DNA of 64,000 nucleotides from Stratiolaelaps scimitus (GCA_019614645.1 JABWDB010000031.1:558001-622000); one strand, 5' to 3'; shown: positions 32,433-45,589, counted from the stretch's first letter. Notes: generated from the letters alone by a model not told the origin. Made by a program: numbers and translations.

Positions 32433-35249
32433 ATGAGAATGGAGGCGTCGGCTCGCTGCGAGATTGATCTGCTCGGTGAGCGACGAATCGATACGCAGAT
32501 TGATGAGAAACTCATCGCCGAGGACTTGCTCAATCTGGCCGCGTCTCACCTCAAACTGCGCGAACGTGAGCTGTTCGGTCTATCGTGGCAGGATGAAGAT
32601 GACCACCTCCATTGGCTGCAACCGGAGAAGCTCGTCCTGGATCAGGTGACTGAGAACTGCATCCAGCAGGGCGGCAGTGGCGAGGCTCCCCGGGTCGTTC
32701 TTCATCTCATGATCAAGTTCTATGTGCCGACAATAGCGCTGTTGGCGGATGCCGCCACGGTCGAGGCGTTTTTTATGCAGGCCAAGCTATTGATGAGCAA
32801 AGGTGTGCTGGAGCCAGACAGTCAGACCGAATATCGACTTACGGCGCTTGCGCTTCAAGCCAACTTTGGCGACTGGACCCGTGACGATGACGCCAAGCTG
32901 CGCTTACGCCAGATGGGCTTTCCTAGCCCTTCGCTAACGAAACATAAGTCCGCCGACTACTGCGAGCGGAAGATTCTTGCGGACTATCGTAGCTTTCTCG
33001 GCTTCACAAGGGGTAATGCGGTCATTCAGTACATGAACACGGTTGAGGGGCTGGCAACGTACGGCATTCATTTCTACAAGGTTCAGCAGAAGGACAGAAA
33101 CGGCCCAATGATGTGGATTGGACTAAGCCACCGGGGCCTGAGCGAGTACGACCTGAACAATCGTAAGGTGCCGAAAAAGTTCTACCAGTGGAAGTATATG
33201 GAGAATATCTACTATCGCGAGACGAAGTTCTCGATCGAGATCAACAATCCGAAGAGCAGCACAAGCACGTTGTCGGGCAACGCATCTGTCATTGTGTGGT
33301 ACGCTGCCAACGCTGCACTGAACAAAACGATCTGGTCAATGGCCATCGCACAGCATCAATTTCACATGGACAGCCGCCGGGCAAGAAAGCAAACTCCAGA
33401 GGACTTCTTAAGATTACAGCGAATATCGCAGGAGCTCAACAATCCCTCGCAGATGACGATCCGCAGCTCGCTGTCGCGGATAGCGCTCGCGTTCGAGGGT
33501 CGGGATGACGACAAGGCGACACCTGACGTCAAACTGTCGAGATTGTCAGTGAAGAAGTCCGCCCTTGTCGAGATCCTACGTAAGAAGCTCAAGGAGTTAC
33601 AGGAGATCTGCAAGAAGGAGGCGGAAATTACGGGCGCATTCGATGCTGAGATGCCATCCGACAACGACATTGCCAATCCAACACTTCGTAAGGCCAAACC
33701 TCTCGTGGATCGTAACGCAAACGAGGTTGTAGTGGTTGCGCCACCACAGGCGCAGCCACCACTGCCGCTACCTCCGTCGGCCGTTATGCCGCCCCCACCA
33801 ACAGTGCCTCCCATCGTTCAGATGCAGGCAACAGCGATTGCCCAGAAGCCGGTGCGGGCACCACCTCTGCCACACGGATCGACCAACCGACGGATCCCAC
33901 CGCCGTTGCCACCATCGCACTCGCTCGATCGTCTCAAGGCGCGCTCACCTGTCTCGTCGGACCTTAGCGACAGCGTCGATGGGGCTAGCATCGGTGTGGC
34001 GATCGGCGCCGAAGGTGGCTTTGAAAGGCCACGATCGAACACGCTCGGCAGAGACTTTGGCCGTCACGCGTCGAGCAGCTCAAATCTTCGGGTGTCGCCA
34101 CGCTCGTCGATGAGCTCGACTTCGACGTCACCCATTCCGCCGCTGGCCGCCTACTCTGCACCGTCATCGCCGAAATCGCAGCGTTCGGATTGTTCATCAC
34201 GCTACGTGCCCAGCCTCGCTCAGCAGAGCACGCACACCTCGTATCGACGCGCACAATACCCACCCGTCTATAGGATGTCGCGGGCTGACGCGCATCCCCT
34301 GTGTAAACCGATGGCGGCGGGCAACGTCAAGACGCGAGCTCCTAGCCCCCTCCTCGAGGCGCGTTCAAAGTACGAAAGTCCCCTCGAACGAGTGAATCTG
34401 TACAGCGTCAAGACGCAGCGTCTCTCCCAAGCGTTCTCCAGTCACGACAACATCCCTGGCCTTCTTCAGCCAACGACGAGCCCCGCTGCGGCCGCCTCTA
34501 CCACGTCATCGTCATCGATGATGCCGGACGGAGGCGATATAAATACGCCGGGCTTACCCACCCATGCATCAGTTGTTGGCAGCGCCGGCGGCGGCGCCGC
34601 CGCCACCACCGCAACCCCAATGCCGGCGCCCGCACACCCAATGCCACCACCGCTGCCGCCACCACAGCCGCCGCGACACGCATCGACGTCGAGCGTTTCT
34701 AGTCTAACGATGGCCATAGCGACGTCGTCGTCGGCACCGCCACCATCATCGCTAGTTCCACCACCACCACCACCACCACCACCTCCACCACCGCCACCTC
34801 CTCCTCCTCCTCCTCCTCCACAGCCGAAACCGAAGAAGGATTGGACCGAGACGAATCTTGACGAGCCGCTCCCGTTCCGACGCAGCCCGTTACCACCGCC
34901 AGCGTTGCCGATGCGCGATCCACCTCCGTCGGCAGGAGTCATACCAGCAGCAGCAGCACCACCACCACCTCCACCTCCAGTGACTGTTTCGTCGACGGCA
35001 GCTACAGCAGCAGGAGCAGGAGCAGCAGCAGCAGGAACAGCGACGCGGGTCGCAGCTGGTGTCGTTGCAGGTTCTGCCGTTCCCGGAAGCCAACATCCGC
35101 AGGCCCAGCCGAGTACGGTGGTGAGGACGCCAGCAACAGCAACCCAGGTCGTCGTTGAGGCGGGAAGATTCAAACCGTATTATGAGGAGAGCAAGCCGTT
35201 CGAGATGTCCGACTTCTACAAGTACTCACAGAGGCACCGGAAAAGCTAA
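32433..35249 (+). CDS. FRMD4A: FRMD4A/FRMD4B-like FERM-domain protein, intronless
   Basis: A single exon of 938 codons. Start: the first ATG after an in-frame stop (32421), giving MRMEASARCEIDLL; an internal ATG at 32439 is an alternative. FERM lobes: F1 about residues 8-95 (CEIDLLGERR, ASHLKLRERELFGL), F2 about 96-200, F3 about 205-305 (GLATYGIHFYKV, WIGLSHRGLSEYDL, MENIYYRETKFSIEI at 255-269). A basic helix at about 375-405 (ILRKKLKELQEICKKEAEIT) matches the first part of the CUPID/DUF3338 region that binds cytohesins. After that come Pro/Ser/Ala-rich linkers, a run of about 21 Pro near residue 776 and the C-terminal PFEMSDFYKYS seen in arthropod FRMD4. Family members link Par3, cytohesin and Arf6 at epithelial junctions. 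Symbol given at family level only. Confidence 0.9.
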   Translation: MRMEASARCEIDLLGERRIDTQIDEKLIAEDLLNLAASHLKLRERELFGLSWQDEDDHLHWLQPEKLVLDQVTENCIQQGGSGEAPRVVLHLMIKFYVPTIALLADAATVEAFFMQAKLLMSKGVLEPDSQTEYRLTALALQANFGDWTRDDDAKLRLRQMGFPSPSLTKHKSADYCERKILADYRSFLGFTRGNAVIQYMNTVEGLATYGIHFYKVQQKDRNGPMMWIGLSHRGLSEYDLNNRKVPKKFYQWKYMENIYYRETKFSIEINNPKSSTSTLSGNASVIVWYAANAALNKTIWSMAIAQHQFHMDSRRARKQTPEDFLRLQRISQELNNPSQMTIRSSLSRIALAFEGRDDDKATPDVKLSRLSVKKSALVEILRKKLKELQEICKKEAEITGAFDAEMPSDNDIANPTLRKAKPLVDRNANEVVVVAPPQAQPPLPLPPSAVMPPPPTVPPIVQMQATAIAQKPVRAPPLPHGSTNRRIPPPLPPSHSLDRLKARSPVSSDLSDSVDGASIGVAIGAEGGFERPRSNTLGRDFGRHASSSSNLRVSPRSSMSSTSTSPIPPLAAYSAPSSPKSQRSDCSSRYVPSLAQQSTHTSYRRAQYPPVYRMSRADAHPLCKPMAAGNVKTRAPSPLLEARSKYESPLERVNLYSVKTQRLSQAFSSHDNIPGLLQPTTSPAAAASTTSSSSMMPDGGDINTPGLPTHASVVGSAGGGAAATTATPMPAPAHPMPPPLPPPQPPRHASTSSVSSLTMAIATSSSAPPPSSLVPPPPPPPPPPPPPPPPPPPPPQPKPKKDWTETNLDEPLPFRRSPLPPPALPMRDPPPSAGVIPAAAAPPPPPPPVTVSSTAATAAGAGAAAAGTATRVAAGVVAGSAVPGSQHPQAQPSTVVRTPATATQVVVEAGRFKPYYEESKPFEMSDFYKYSQRHRKS

Positions 35250-35623
35250 ATATTGCCATATATGTGCCGCCATGCGTGTGCCAAGTAGAATTGATATATT
35301 ATGATAATTCGTTTGGGAGTACACACCACGTGTACACACCAATGGTGGGGGCATCTTAACTAAATGAGAAACGTTCAACGATACAACGTAACAGTGGAAC
35401 GGACAACCAGCCCCATATTTCATATTCGCTACAGCGGATAGGTTGTGAGCATACGAAATCCACTAGAGTTTAATTAACCAATTTAGTTAACGTGAATGAA
35501 TATCAAAGTTGACCGAAAACAAAGTTTGCTAGGACAACAAAATCATCTCAAAGCTATGCAAAATGTTTAACTTATGAGCAGCTACAAGTACACACAGTGT
35601 TCAATAACTATGAACTGAATTAC

Positions 35624-35626
<3 letters not shown>

Positions 35627-35664
<38 letters not shown>
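35627..35664. repeat. (TA)n microsatellite
   Basis: TA run about 380 bases beyond the FERM gene stop codon. Confidence 0.9.
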
Positions 35665-35668
<4 letters not shown>

Positions 35669-36555
35669 CATATTATATGTATAGAATAGTTGTGTTCAAA
35701 AAGTTGTAGTCCTGAGGACTCGTTAGTTGGTGGCTTTCAAATGAGCGTTGGTTGTGGATATGTTTCTAAGTGCGAGCAAGACGTTTGTAATGAAAAAAAA
35801 CCCTCACACTCTGAGAAAAGAGCATGACAGATGCTGTTTTAGCAAGGGGGCAACAGAAATCACTTGCTTGCCTTTGTCCAATGGTTTACGATGGAGCTCG
35901 AACGTGTGACGGTGTTTGGGAGGAGCGAGTTCATCACGAAATTTCTGGAGGACAATCCCCGGCGATAATCACGTGCTGATTCGAGATCATTGTGCTTCAA
36001 GCACAGACACGAGTGTCGGTGCACAATAACCGATTGGATATCAGTCGATGGCGACAGGTGACAAGTGGAGTGTTCACGAGGGGAGAAGATGTTGTATAAA
36101 TAGAATCGAAAAAAAATCGAAGCTCGATTATTCAATGGCTTCTATTCTGTGTGCCTTTGGTAAGAAACAATCGAAGAAGCTGGACAAAGTTGTGGTATAT
36201 TTAAGAGCAAAAACATCTAAGACGTTGTTTATATTGCGTATATACAAACAATACAAACGAACCCATTGATCAGGTTTGTTTATTGGGCTTACACAGAAAA
36301 TTGAAATACTCTAGGGCACTCTGTGTATAATTGTCATATTAGTGTTGATGGTGCTTCGAGGCTGAGAGATATTCGTTGAGATATTATGCGCGTCGAGGCA
36401 GTTACAACGTTAAACTGAACGAAGATCAAAATGCATATCTGTGAAATCATATAAATGAAACTACGACAAAGTGTCTTTGTCCCTCTTGTCGAAAACCTGG
36501 ATAGATGGTGATCGAGTTTTTGAGAGAAACCATTTTGCGTGTTTAGTCCATGACC

Positions 36556-36558
<3 letters not shown>

Positions 36559-36598
<40 letters not shown>
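36559..36598. repeat. (TA)n microsatellite
   Basis: Perfect TA run in non-coding sequence. Confidence 0.9.
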
Positions 36599-36602
<4 letters not shown>

Positions 36603-38099
36603 GATGCATCGAATGCATGAGAGGATTCTGCCAACTCGGTTAGAGCAATGTTAGATTCGTATTTAACACGTCGACAGCTCCAAGACTTCTATGTAGAACT
36701 TTGTCCCTAATATTCACGTCTCATATACTAACAACTCTTTACATGGGAGTTCGGCTGTAAATATGAACGACAACGAATAGGTCAGCATGCATTCATATCA
36801 ACAACTGGATGGATGAATTATATTCCGAACTCGTGGAAATGCAGACAGAGGGGCAGTTTGTGCCGCACGCTAGCGAGTCGTATATGCAACGCGTGCAGAG
36901 CAACGACGAGCCAATGAATAACGTGAAAACTAGGTACAAATCATTACAAAGACGAGATTCAGAAGTCTACACCAATATATATATATATATATATATATTA
37001 GCGGATGTTGCAGAATAAATTTAATAAATTTGATTAATATAGATGCGGCTATTCCTTGCTATGCTAACAAAGACACGGGGTACGACGGCCTAAATGGCGA
37101 ACCACGGTTTGATATCTACTAGACTCCTTCTTTTGATTCACTAGCAGGCATCCACTGTGTATTGAACTGCTTTTCGTCTGAAATGTGTATTATGCATTAG
37201 ATTTCACTGGGCAGTGTGTTGGCGTTCTCGGCTGGTCTGAGAATTTTGCAAGCTGCAAAAATCTTCTTTTGTTGTGAATGAATGTTTTTACGGACATCTT
37301 GCGCAAGTGAATCCTGTGTGCCTTGCATTTGTGAGGTCATCTTATGATGCCTCGAGAGATGATGATGGCTCGAGAGATCATTTAGGGTAAGAACTTCAAT
37401 AAGTTGCTTCTCGTTGTGGTTCTGCGAAGCGCTTTGCTGCCACCCGAGGGGCGCGCGAGTCGGTGGAAAACTCATTTGTTCCTAATAAGCGCGACTCGAT
37501 ATGGCGACAACGCCTTAGCTGAACGCCGGCAAATTTTCAACCGTGATGGCCGTGAATTCGGTGACTTACTGACAAACAAACTGTTTGTATCATCTCATCA
37601 TTTGGGAGTAGAAATTATCATGAGTACAGTAACAGCAATTGCAAGTCGCAGCAGTTGCCGCAGCATGTTTTATCATTTTAACCTCATCAACTTCGAGCAA
37701 GCGGCAGCACCCGCTCGAAACCGCACACAATCTATAATAGTGACTTGTCATCGTGCATTGCTGCGGGCGAGCCTCACTGTTGATATAATCGTGTCGAATT
37801 GCTACTTGGGCTTGCAGTGTACGATACACGTCCTCCTCCTCCTCCTGATGAGTTTCATTCCTTACTCGAGAAGCATAGCCAATGTCCTTGTCTAGGGATG
37901 ATTCCATTGGCTCGTGTCGAAACTAAGGAGATGATCTAAGAATAGAATATTGGCTGCCGTCACATGGGCGTCTTGGACACCTCTCGACAGGGAACGGCCG
38001 CTCTCTTATACAGCAACACACACACACACAAACACAGATACATGCGCCAGTACACACGTTAATACAGACATCTCGGTGTAGATCTCTCCACGGCAGTCG

Positions 38100-39450
38100 C
38101 GCGGAGCGATGAGCTATTCTAGCTGTTCATGGGCGCGATCAACATCGATTCGCGTCGAACGAATGCCGGTGACAGCGTCAACCGCTGCCTCGGCCGCTTC
38201 AGGAACAGTAGCACCAATAGGTGGCAACCACCGACGCTCCCTGCCTCGCCCTCGGCCGTGAAGACGAGCGATGCCGAATCGCGTCGCGTCTCGTCGCATT
38301 GGCGGTGGCCAACGATTAATCTATTAATCTATCTATTAATCTGTCAATCTATTTATCTGTTTATCAATCTCTTATCTCATTGGTTCGTCCCTGCTATCTT
38401 CTCTGTTCGCGCCACCCAATCAAACACATGGTCACCCATCCCCCCCCGCGCATTGTCTGTCTTCTCCTGTTGGTTAGTGCCGCCTCGCCGGAGATCAATG
38501 TCACCAGTGGAACGAAGCATTAACCTGCTCACCTTCATGACGGTCTCGAGCACGGTGGCGACCGGCCACCGATACTGCCAACATGGTGGTATATCGTAAT
38601 AATGTGCGAGTCTATGCCGTTGTTGTCGGCAGACAGCAGGGGACAGGGTCATCATCTACCGAAATTGGTGGCAGAGTAGCGAGTGGCGACGACGACGACG
38701 CCTGCAGTGGCAATCGACAGACTACGGCGACAACCAGTTGGCCCGCCCTGCTCTCCTGGTTGTCAGGTAAGGAAAACGTCGACGTAGCGACCAGACACCG
38801 GAGCGGACCAGGGTTGCTGAGATACAATTCACTCTCGCCGTGTTATCGCCGTGCTATCAGCGGCAGCAGCAGTAGCAGCAAGCAAGCAATTCGCGGTCAG
38901 TGGTAGCTGCTGGTCGATGATGACGATACATTGACGATCGTTGGAGGCCAACAGTTGACAGTGGCGAAAGCTGCCACCCAACGACTCGGCCGGCACCACC
39001 ACCAGCACCACCACGCGCTCCATTAGAGAGCTCCGCGTCAATGGCAGCCCAGTACAGCGAGTACAGGCGGAGCAGTGGAGGAGTAAATGGCGAAGACAAA
39101 ATAAAAAAAAAACGAAGAAGAGGACTCGCTCAAACGGAAGAGAAGAGCGGCGACGACGACGATGACTGCGGCTACTTCCTCTTTCATTCTCTTCACGTAA
39201 GAAGAAGAAGAGAGGGTCCGTCAGCCGAGGACGGCGGGATCGCATTGGCAGCATTGGCGCAACAGCAGGAGAAGCTCTCATGGTGGAGGGGTTACACAAG
39301 CCAGAGGACAACTCGGTGGCTAATCGTCCTATACTTGTACTCATTCATTGTGTCTCGCTCGCTCACTCATGCGATCCTTGAGCGGGGTCCTCCTGTCTGG
39401 TGCTGCTGCTGCTGCTGTTGTTTGTCTGTCTGCTGTTGATGCGGGGTTTC
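38100..39450 (+). promoter_or_regulatory. GC-rich promoter / 5' exon-like block
   Basis: A CpG- and CAG/GAC-rich segment in AT-rich surroundings. It holds a good donor, TTGTCAG then GTAAGG, near 38766, and a 132-codon plus frame at 39041 whose ATG follows GCGTCA and which is basic then acidic (KIKKKRRRG, SGDDDDD). I recognise no protein. It could be the distal first exon of the ZIP gene 6 kb to the right or the start of another gene. Strand is a guess. Confidence 0.3.
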
Positions 39451-42400
39451 TGTTCATAGTACAGTGGATAGGGTGGTGCCGATGTCACATATGTTGTTAG
39501 TGGCTCCAGTCAGTGCTGCTGGGTGCGGTGATGTGTAGCTGGAGCCTGTGGAGCCTGTGTGTACAGCGCTTTGACACCTCGGGAGATCGTCTGGCCGTAC
39601 CTCGCGGGGTATTACGACTCTGAGCGACTATCTGTCTGTGAGTGTGGTTGTATGCGTGTGAAGATGTTTGTATGAGATGTTCGTTTGTAGACATTTACAA
39701 TGATGGGATGGTTGTACACGATACAAACACTTTTTGATTTTGAACAACAATATTCGTTCTAGCAATATCCAATCTCTCTTCTGGGTCCCATTTTTATTTC
39801 GGGTTCACTATTGTTTATTTATTGATTGGCTGAATGGCTTTGTTCAGCTGGGTATGTCCACTGTGGCGGCTGCATTGGTAATGTGTAATTTGGAGGTCAG
39901 GCTAATTGACGATGTCTCCGATGTCATCCTCAGAGCTTTATCAAACAACTGTATCTGAGTTGTTCCTCGCTGGAATAAGCGACAAATCTAGACAAATCCG
40001 TCTAAACGCTGACGACTCGTACGAGGCGGCCTGCATTGTATTAGTAATTGGTATATTAATAATTATAACTATTATATTATTATTGTTACTAGTACAATAA
40101 GAATATTCCCCGCTGGCTAAGTTAGTGTTCCACTGATGATGGATGTGCCCCGACAATATTATACAATACCTGTCATAGTATCTTAGGGATACGCTTTGGG
40201 CTGAGCTTGTGACTGCTGACCGTTGCGTACACAGACAGCATATAGCTGTGACAAATAACCACGATCTTTCATTATTTTATTTCAACAGCATCATTAACAG
40301 GGTTGACCGGCATGAGCCGTTGTCACCTGCTCATAGAAATGTACAACGCTCACAATCTTAGATGAGGTATCTACTATAAACAAAGGGTGCATAGACACAT
40401 GAGATGATACCACCAATACGTCAGAGTTTAGCTACAAAGACGTAGGTAGTCTCGTGAGCTTGACGCATATTGGATCGCATGACGAACGTTCATCTGTTAG
40501 CGCCTCGAATCTACCTAAAGGTATACACGCACACATATCTCTGCGGGAGAAGCTCTACAGAACTTAGGATCTAGCTTAGACTACTGTGGAAGCATCCGAG
40601 TAAGTTTGAAATCGTTCGTATCGTGCTATGGCGCGTGCAATTGATGAGATCAATTGTGTTTATTTGCGTTGTTTAATTATCGGGAACACTGTACAACTAT
40701 GGCAATCTCTTTTCTTTAAGGAAGCAGTTGAAGTCGTCTTCCAGATAACAGTCGACGAATTGGTCTATGCAGCTATGAAATCCATACACTTCACACTTGC
40801 ACGGTTAACGTTCAAAAGTTAGATTTCAGCCAGTCTGTGAGCGAGACCGAAGCCAGCAGTTTTCTAGTATTCCTACTTGGCTATCCAGTTCCCCTCCTCA
40901 AGAGAGAAGAGGCGTATTTAACCGTTCCATTTTTTTTGCTTTTCCAGGGTAAAGTTGATGAACTTATAAGCCGAGGTTGTGTTTCATTTAGGAAGTCATT
41001 GAGAAGGGATTCCGTTGGGTTTGGGACAAATTTCAAAGCAGGATAAACAATAAAATTGGATAAACAATAGTTTCACCATTGTGTTACGCCTCGAGAGGGT
41101 TATGTTTCAACCGTGGGACGAGGTTGGAGAAGATTTACCCAAATGTAAAGACGTCAATATTTCTATTATCGCATGAAAGAGATGACGAAACTATATATTG
41201 ACAATTAATGGCAGACACATCTGGCAGACCTGTTATTTAATGCTATCCCACAGCATTGACACTCTGCAGCGTTACCAGTTAAGCTGCATGAGAAAGGGGC
41301 AGGGCCCGCGCGCTGGTTAATTGTTTCTTAATCTTATGAGTCTTTTCAGTTCCTAACAGCTCGTGGCTGGGAGTAAATTCGTGTCGGGTCCATAATCGGT
41401 AGGGCTAATCTCCGCCAGTGCAAGACCCATTCCAAAGGGTTCCCATGGATTTGCAGATGTTTAAGCGAAGGAGCTAAACCAGTCGGTTGTAGATTCGTTG
41501 ACACCTGTATGCTTTGTTGTGTCTTTGTTGTCAAACGGTATCTGTGTTCTTTTAGAGGATTTGTTTTTTGCCAGGTTATGATTTTTGTTCTAATCATAGA
41601 TGGGCCATAGAAGATGGCTGACCCTTCTATGAGTCGTAAACGATCTGTTTTACTTATGGGAGATTCTGGAAAGAAGATTCCACCAATACGAATTGCAGCT
41701 GACGGCGGGGAATTGTGCTCAGCTTGCGATAGCCTGTCGTTCATGAACATCAGAAATTCGATGCGGATCAAAATTAAGTCAAAATCCTCCTTTGAATCTG
41801 TATGTCAAAGTCCTCCATGAACTGAGCGAGGGAATCGGAGGGGAGGGACACTCCAATGGGATTCGATTCATAGGCGAATTGGAAAAAACTCGACGTGTTT
41901 CTAATTCAGCGATTGATTGCTCCGTTGCTTGTTATCGGATGAGAGGGATGGTACCTTCCTCCGCGACGTGGTCTGTTTGGAAAATATTTGTGGAGTTGTG
42001 ATGAGAAGACTTTAAAAAGCGGGCGGCTCATTTCGAATGCGAAAAATGTTGTAGAATATTCGTGAGTTTCAAAAGTAGGTTTACAGTAGGGCACGGTATT
42101 GCTAAGTCAGTCTACGGTTATGAAAAACGACGTTTCACAGTTAGGAAAACTGTTCTTCACGTACAGTTCAAGAGGCACCCTCCTTTAACAGCAAACCAAC
42201 TAACCTTCTCCTGAAGAGAAGTCTATTTTTCCTAGCTCTAAGTCTACTCTTGCTCAGCCCTACTCCTCTGCAAAGGTTCGACCTTCAATCTATTCATTCG
42301 AGCGAGAATACTCTTCCATCATTCTAACGATTAATGAATTTTGAGAGTATTCAACCATTCCGCGTGAAGCCGAGGGTTTATCGGGTGAATGGACGTAGAC

Positions 42401-44620
42401 AGCATTTCATATAGGAAAAAATTCCATTAAAATCAGCCATCGTTATTTTGGTGGCCAGCTTGAGTTGGCTCGGAATTTGTCAGTTGACTGTTTCATGTTT
42501 TCATTTAATTTGAGGTCATCATTCGAGAGAATCCTGTTATGGTATCGTTTGGCGTAGCCGTCATCTGCCAGCACGGTGACTACAGATTTGCTTCGCCAAT
42601 TTTTCTATTTACCGTTATTTGTAGCCTTTACACGGAATGCACCGGATCTTCTGAAGCTATTGTCAGTCGTCGATTGTGATTCCTCAGGCTTAGGACGATA
42701 TAATCTATTACAAAACTTCGTTCGAACCTTCCTTGATCATCTGCTAATCCCAACGAAGCAAACCAGCTCGATTTCGATGCGCACGATTCGGATGGCCGAT
42801 TGTTCTCCTACGGTCGGATTCCGCATTGAGCGGCGTCACAGATGACGGACACCCTTTGGGGATTTGCAACTGTGAACCATCTACGGTATTTGGCGGCATG
42901 TTACGCAGAATAGTTCAATTAATGCCCTGCGACCAGCAGAGAGAGCTTAAATAGCAGATATCCACGCGGGAGCTTTGCATTGACCAAACGATTGCAGATC
43001 GACGCTGCTACAATCGGTGGCTGGGTGGCGAATGCGCCCAGGATTGCCGTAGTCGGCGACGTGACTCGTCGTCTCGTCAGCGTGCTCACTAGACTCCACC
43101 GCTGTGAATTGTCGTGACGGGATTCGTGAAACTCATTGCGAGTAGGTGTTTTGTGTACGTTTGGATGAGTTTGATATTTGTCGATGATTGAAATGTGCGA
43201 CGCCGTAATACTCCGCAACCGTCTTGCAACTGAATGTGATACCAAGCTCAGTAGAAACACATTGAGGGATTTTACACGGTAGCGCTTAATGCCGTTAGGA
43301 ATTGGATCGCACGGCAACGAAGCAGTCGAGACACAATTACAGTGCATAACATTAGTGCGGGTGAACTTGAATTGAACCGTTGACTATTCGTAGGGCAGCT
43401 CCCGCACTACGAAGTATTAAGAATAAGATGGCCATTTTGGAAATTTTGAAAAAAATCCCACTCACCAAGCGTCGTTGAGATACAGTCGAAGCAGCATACA
43501 TCGAGTGTATTTCTACAGTTTGTTTAGCTGATCGACAATAAATATACACAAGTAATTGTTACATTGAAGCAGTAATACGTTTATAAATGGCATTCTCGAT
43601 ATTTCGAAATGGTGCTGAAAACGTAAAAATGTATAAAAATAAGTGATTCTCTTTCGTCGAGAATCTTTGAACCACTTACGCGCTCAGATGTTATCAAACC
43701 GTCGCCATTGCTTGTGTATCAACAAGCAGATGCGTTCTATCTTGTACACTCTTCACCTTCCTGTGCATAGATCATGCACTGAAGCACTGTTTTATTGGAT
43801 GGAAATGTCTCCAATTGTAGCTTGAGCTCTGCTCTCCCCTACCGAAACGCACTAAACAAGCGACAAATGAAGGGATGTTGTTTTTGATACGCAACCTGAT
43901 TCGAGTTATCCTATGATTTAACGACATCGTCCTTCTATGTGTGTAAATGATCTGGTTTCGTTCAGGAGATCACGTTTAGTGAGGTACAGTGAAGATGTTC
44001 GGTTGTATTGAGTCTTCCATGATATGATATTCACAGCGATCATGATCAAATGATATTAATAGGAATGATGTTATTCATAGTTATTCATCTCGAATGCATG
44101 ATAATATGTGGACTTTGTCCTGCGGCCGAGAAGGGCCCCTGGACTCATTCGCCATCGGAGTCATAGTCACTATCAGTATTATGGTCATGTTACTACGATA
44201 AACATAACTGATAGGAAAGATCCGCGCCTCCCTAGATACGATCATATAAAGAGCCCAAGGTGGACTGCTCTTCAACTGCGGAACGTCCAGTTATACCGGC
44301 GAGACAGCCATACCTCGAACAGGCCCATATCGATCCATCTATCTAGCATGTCTCTATCTTGAATTTGGCCACGGTATCTTATCGGTCCTTAGTGGTCCTA
44401 TTTGATCGCTAATTTGTCGGGGCAAAGAGCAAATAAAAACGCGCCGTTATTTCGGCTCGGTCTGCGATGGTCACACTCGTTATTCGCCACTTTGCTTCGT
44501 AATCGCAAAAGAAACTCTGCCCTGGCGAACCGAGTGCGCCCCTCGGCGTCTGTCCATGTAGAGTCGCCACACGCGTCGTGGACACACGCCTACCGCAGCT
44601 GAAGTGTGCGCAGCGACTTC
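39451..44620. other. No gene recognised
   Basis: About 5 kb with only short frames. I found no splice-consistent chain and no microsatellite of note. It may be intron of a gene starting in the GC-rich block at 38-39.5 kb. Confidence 0.4.
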
Positions 44621-44627
44621 CCAACAG

Positions 44628-44690
44628 AGTCAGTTCTAGGCAGTTTGACCGGTCTGCACCATGCTGCTGCTGCCGGCGCTGCTGGTGACC
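44628..44690 (+). promoter_or_regulatory. Weak candidate initiator and start exon upstream of the ZIP gene
   Basis: TCAGTT at about 44629-44634 matches the arthropod initiator. Some 25 bases on, CACCATG opens MLLLPALL before a GTGACC donor-like site. Joined to 45637 this would be in frame with the ZIP exon, but the donor is poor and ZIP proteins of this class rarely carry such a leader. Treat as a lead only. Confidence 0.15.
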
Positions 44691-45589
44691 TTTAGTGATT
44701 CACGTCAATCAAACAATCAGTACAGACATGTATATATTTACCTATGGGTATTGTGTTTATGGTAATCGCTTCTAGTCTCTGCATCGTACGAGGGCGGACA
44801 GCCAGGTAGATATCGCCTGTACCCGCGGACAACACGGATACAGATACAGCCTTACTCAATTCGTATCATACTACTGTCAAACTAGACCGATAATAATCAT
44901 GGCGACGATGATGATGACCTGTGAACTAGGTTGGTCAGATTAGTCGTAGGCTATCTTAGTCGGTACCGCTGATGCAGGTATTCCCGCGGGAATGTACTAT
45001 AGCCTTGGCCGTAGTGAGCGTTTGGTTAAGTTGGCCCTAATCGTTAATATCGTGAATCGATTTTGAACCCTGCTGTCATCTACTCGGCGACCTACGTTGG
45101 GGGATGCGGCTTTTGCCGTTTCGCTCTGTGAGAATGACCGAATTTCGAACACCTTTATTTGTACCGATGAAGCACTCAGTTAGTGTTTACCGTATACGCC
45201 GTGTGAATAGTGTTATCGACTAAGTGATAAATTCAACACGCGTCTCTCAGAGATTTCCACTTGTTTCCACCTCTTTCCACAAAGAGGCAGGGCTAGAAAT
45301 GAAGGAGCAAAATTTAATCGTACACAATTATTGCATCAAATACCGGGTAAAGTAGATTGGAAACTCACACTCAGACGGAAAATAAATTCTGAAGAAAACT
45401 TAAAAGAAAACATGTGCCTCACCGATTCGGATCGTTCACACTCGAATGCCACCAAGGGGAATTTGCGCCGTACACTAATTAACGCCACTCCTCGGAGAGC
45501 AAACCGTATTGAAACACCCACAACGTTCCGCTGAGGGTTGCTACCTTTATGTGGTGGCTCCTTAGAGTTTGTTCGATATTCTCATAATT

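Larger units (their letters stand above)
35250..38000. other. No gene recognised downstream of the FERM gene
   Basis: Includes the expected 3' UTR of the FRMD4-like gene, but I see no clear canonical poly(A) hexamer within 1 kb. TA runs lie at 35627-35664, 36559-36598 and 36977-36999. Reading frames here lack recognisable domains. Confidence 0.4.

Noticed and set aside
34466..35173. 235-codon Gly-rich minus-strand frame
   Set aside because: Antisense shadow of the proline/alanine-rich tail of the FRMD4-like protein.
41614..42001. Peptide RKRSVLLMGDSGKK, suggestive of a Rag-type GTPase P-loop, with HSNGIRFIGEL further on
   Set aside because: The P-loop spacing is broken, the switch and later G motifs are absent, and the two pieces lie in different frames. 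A Rag pseudogene is possible but chance fits as well.
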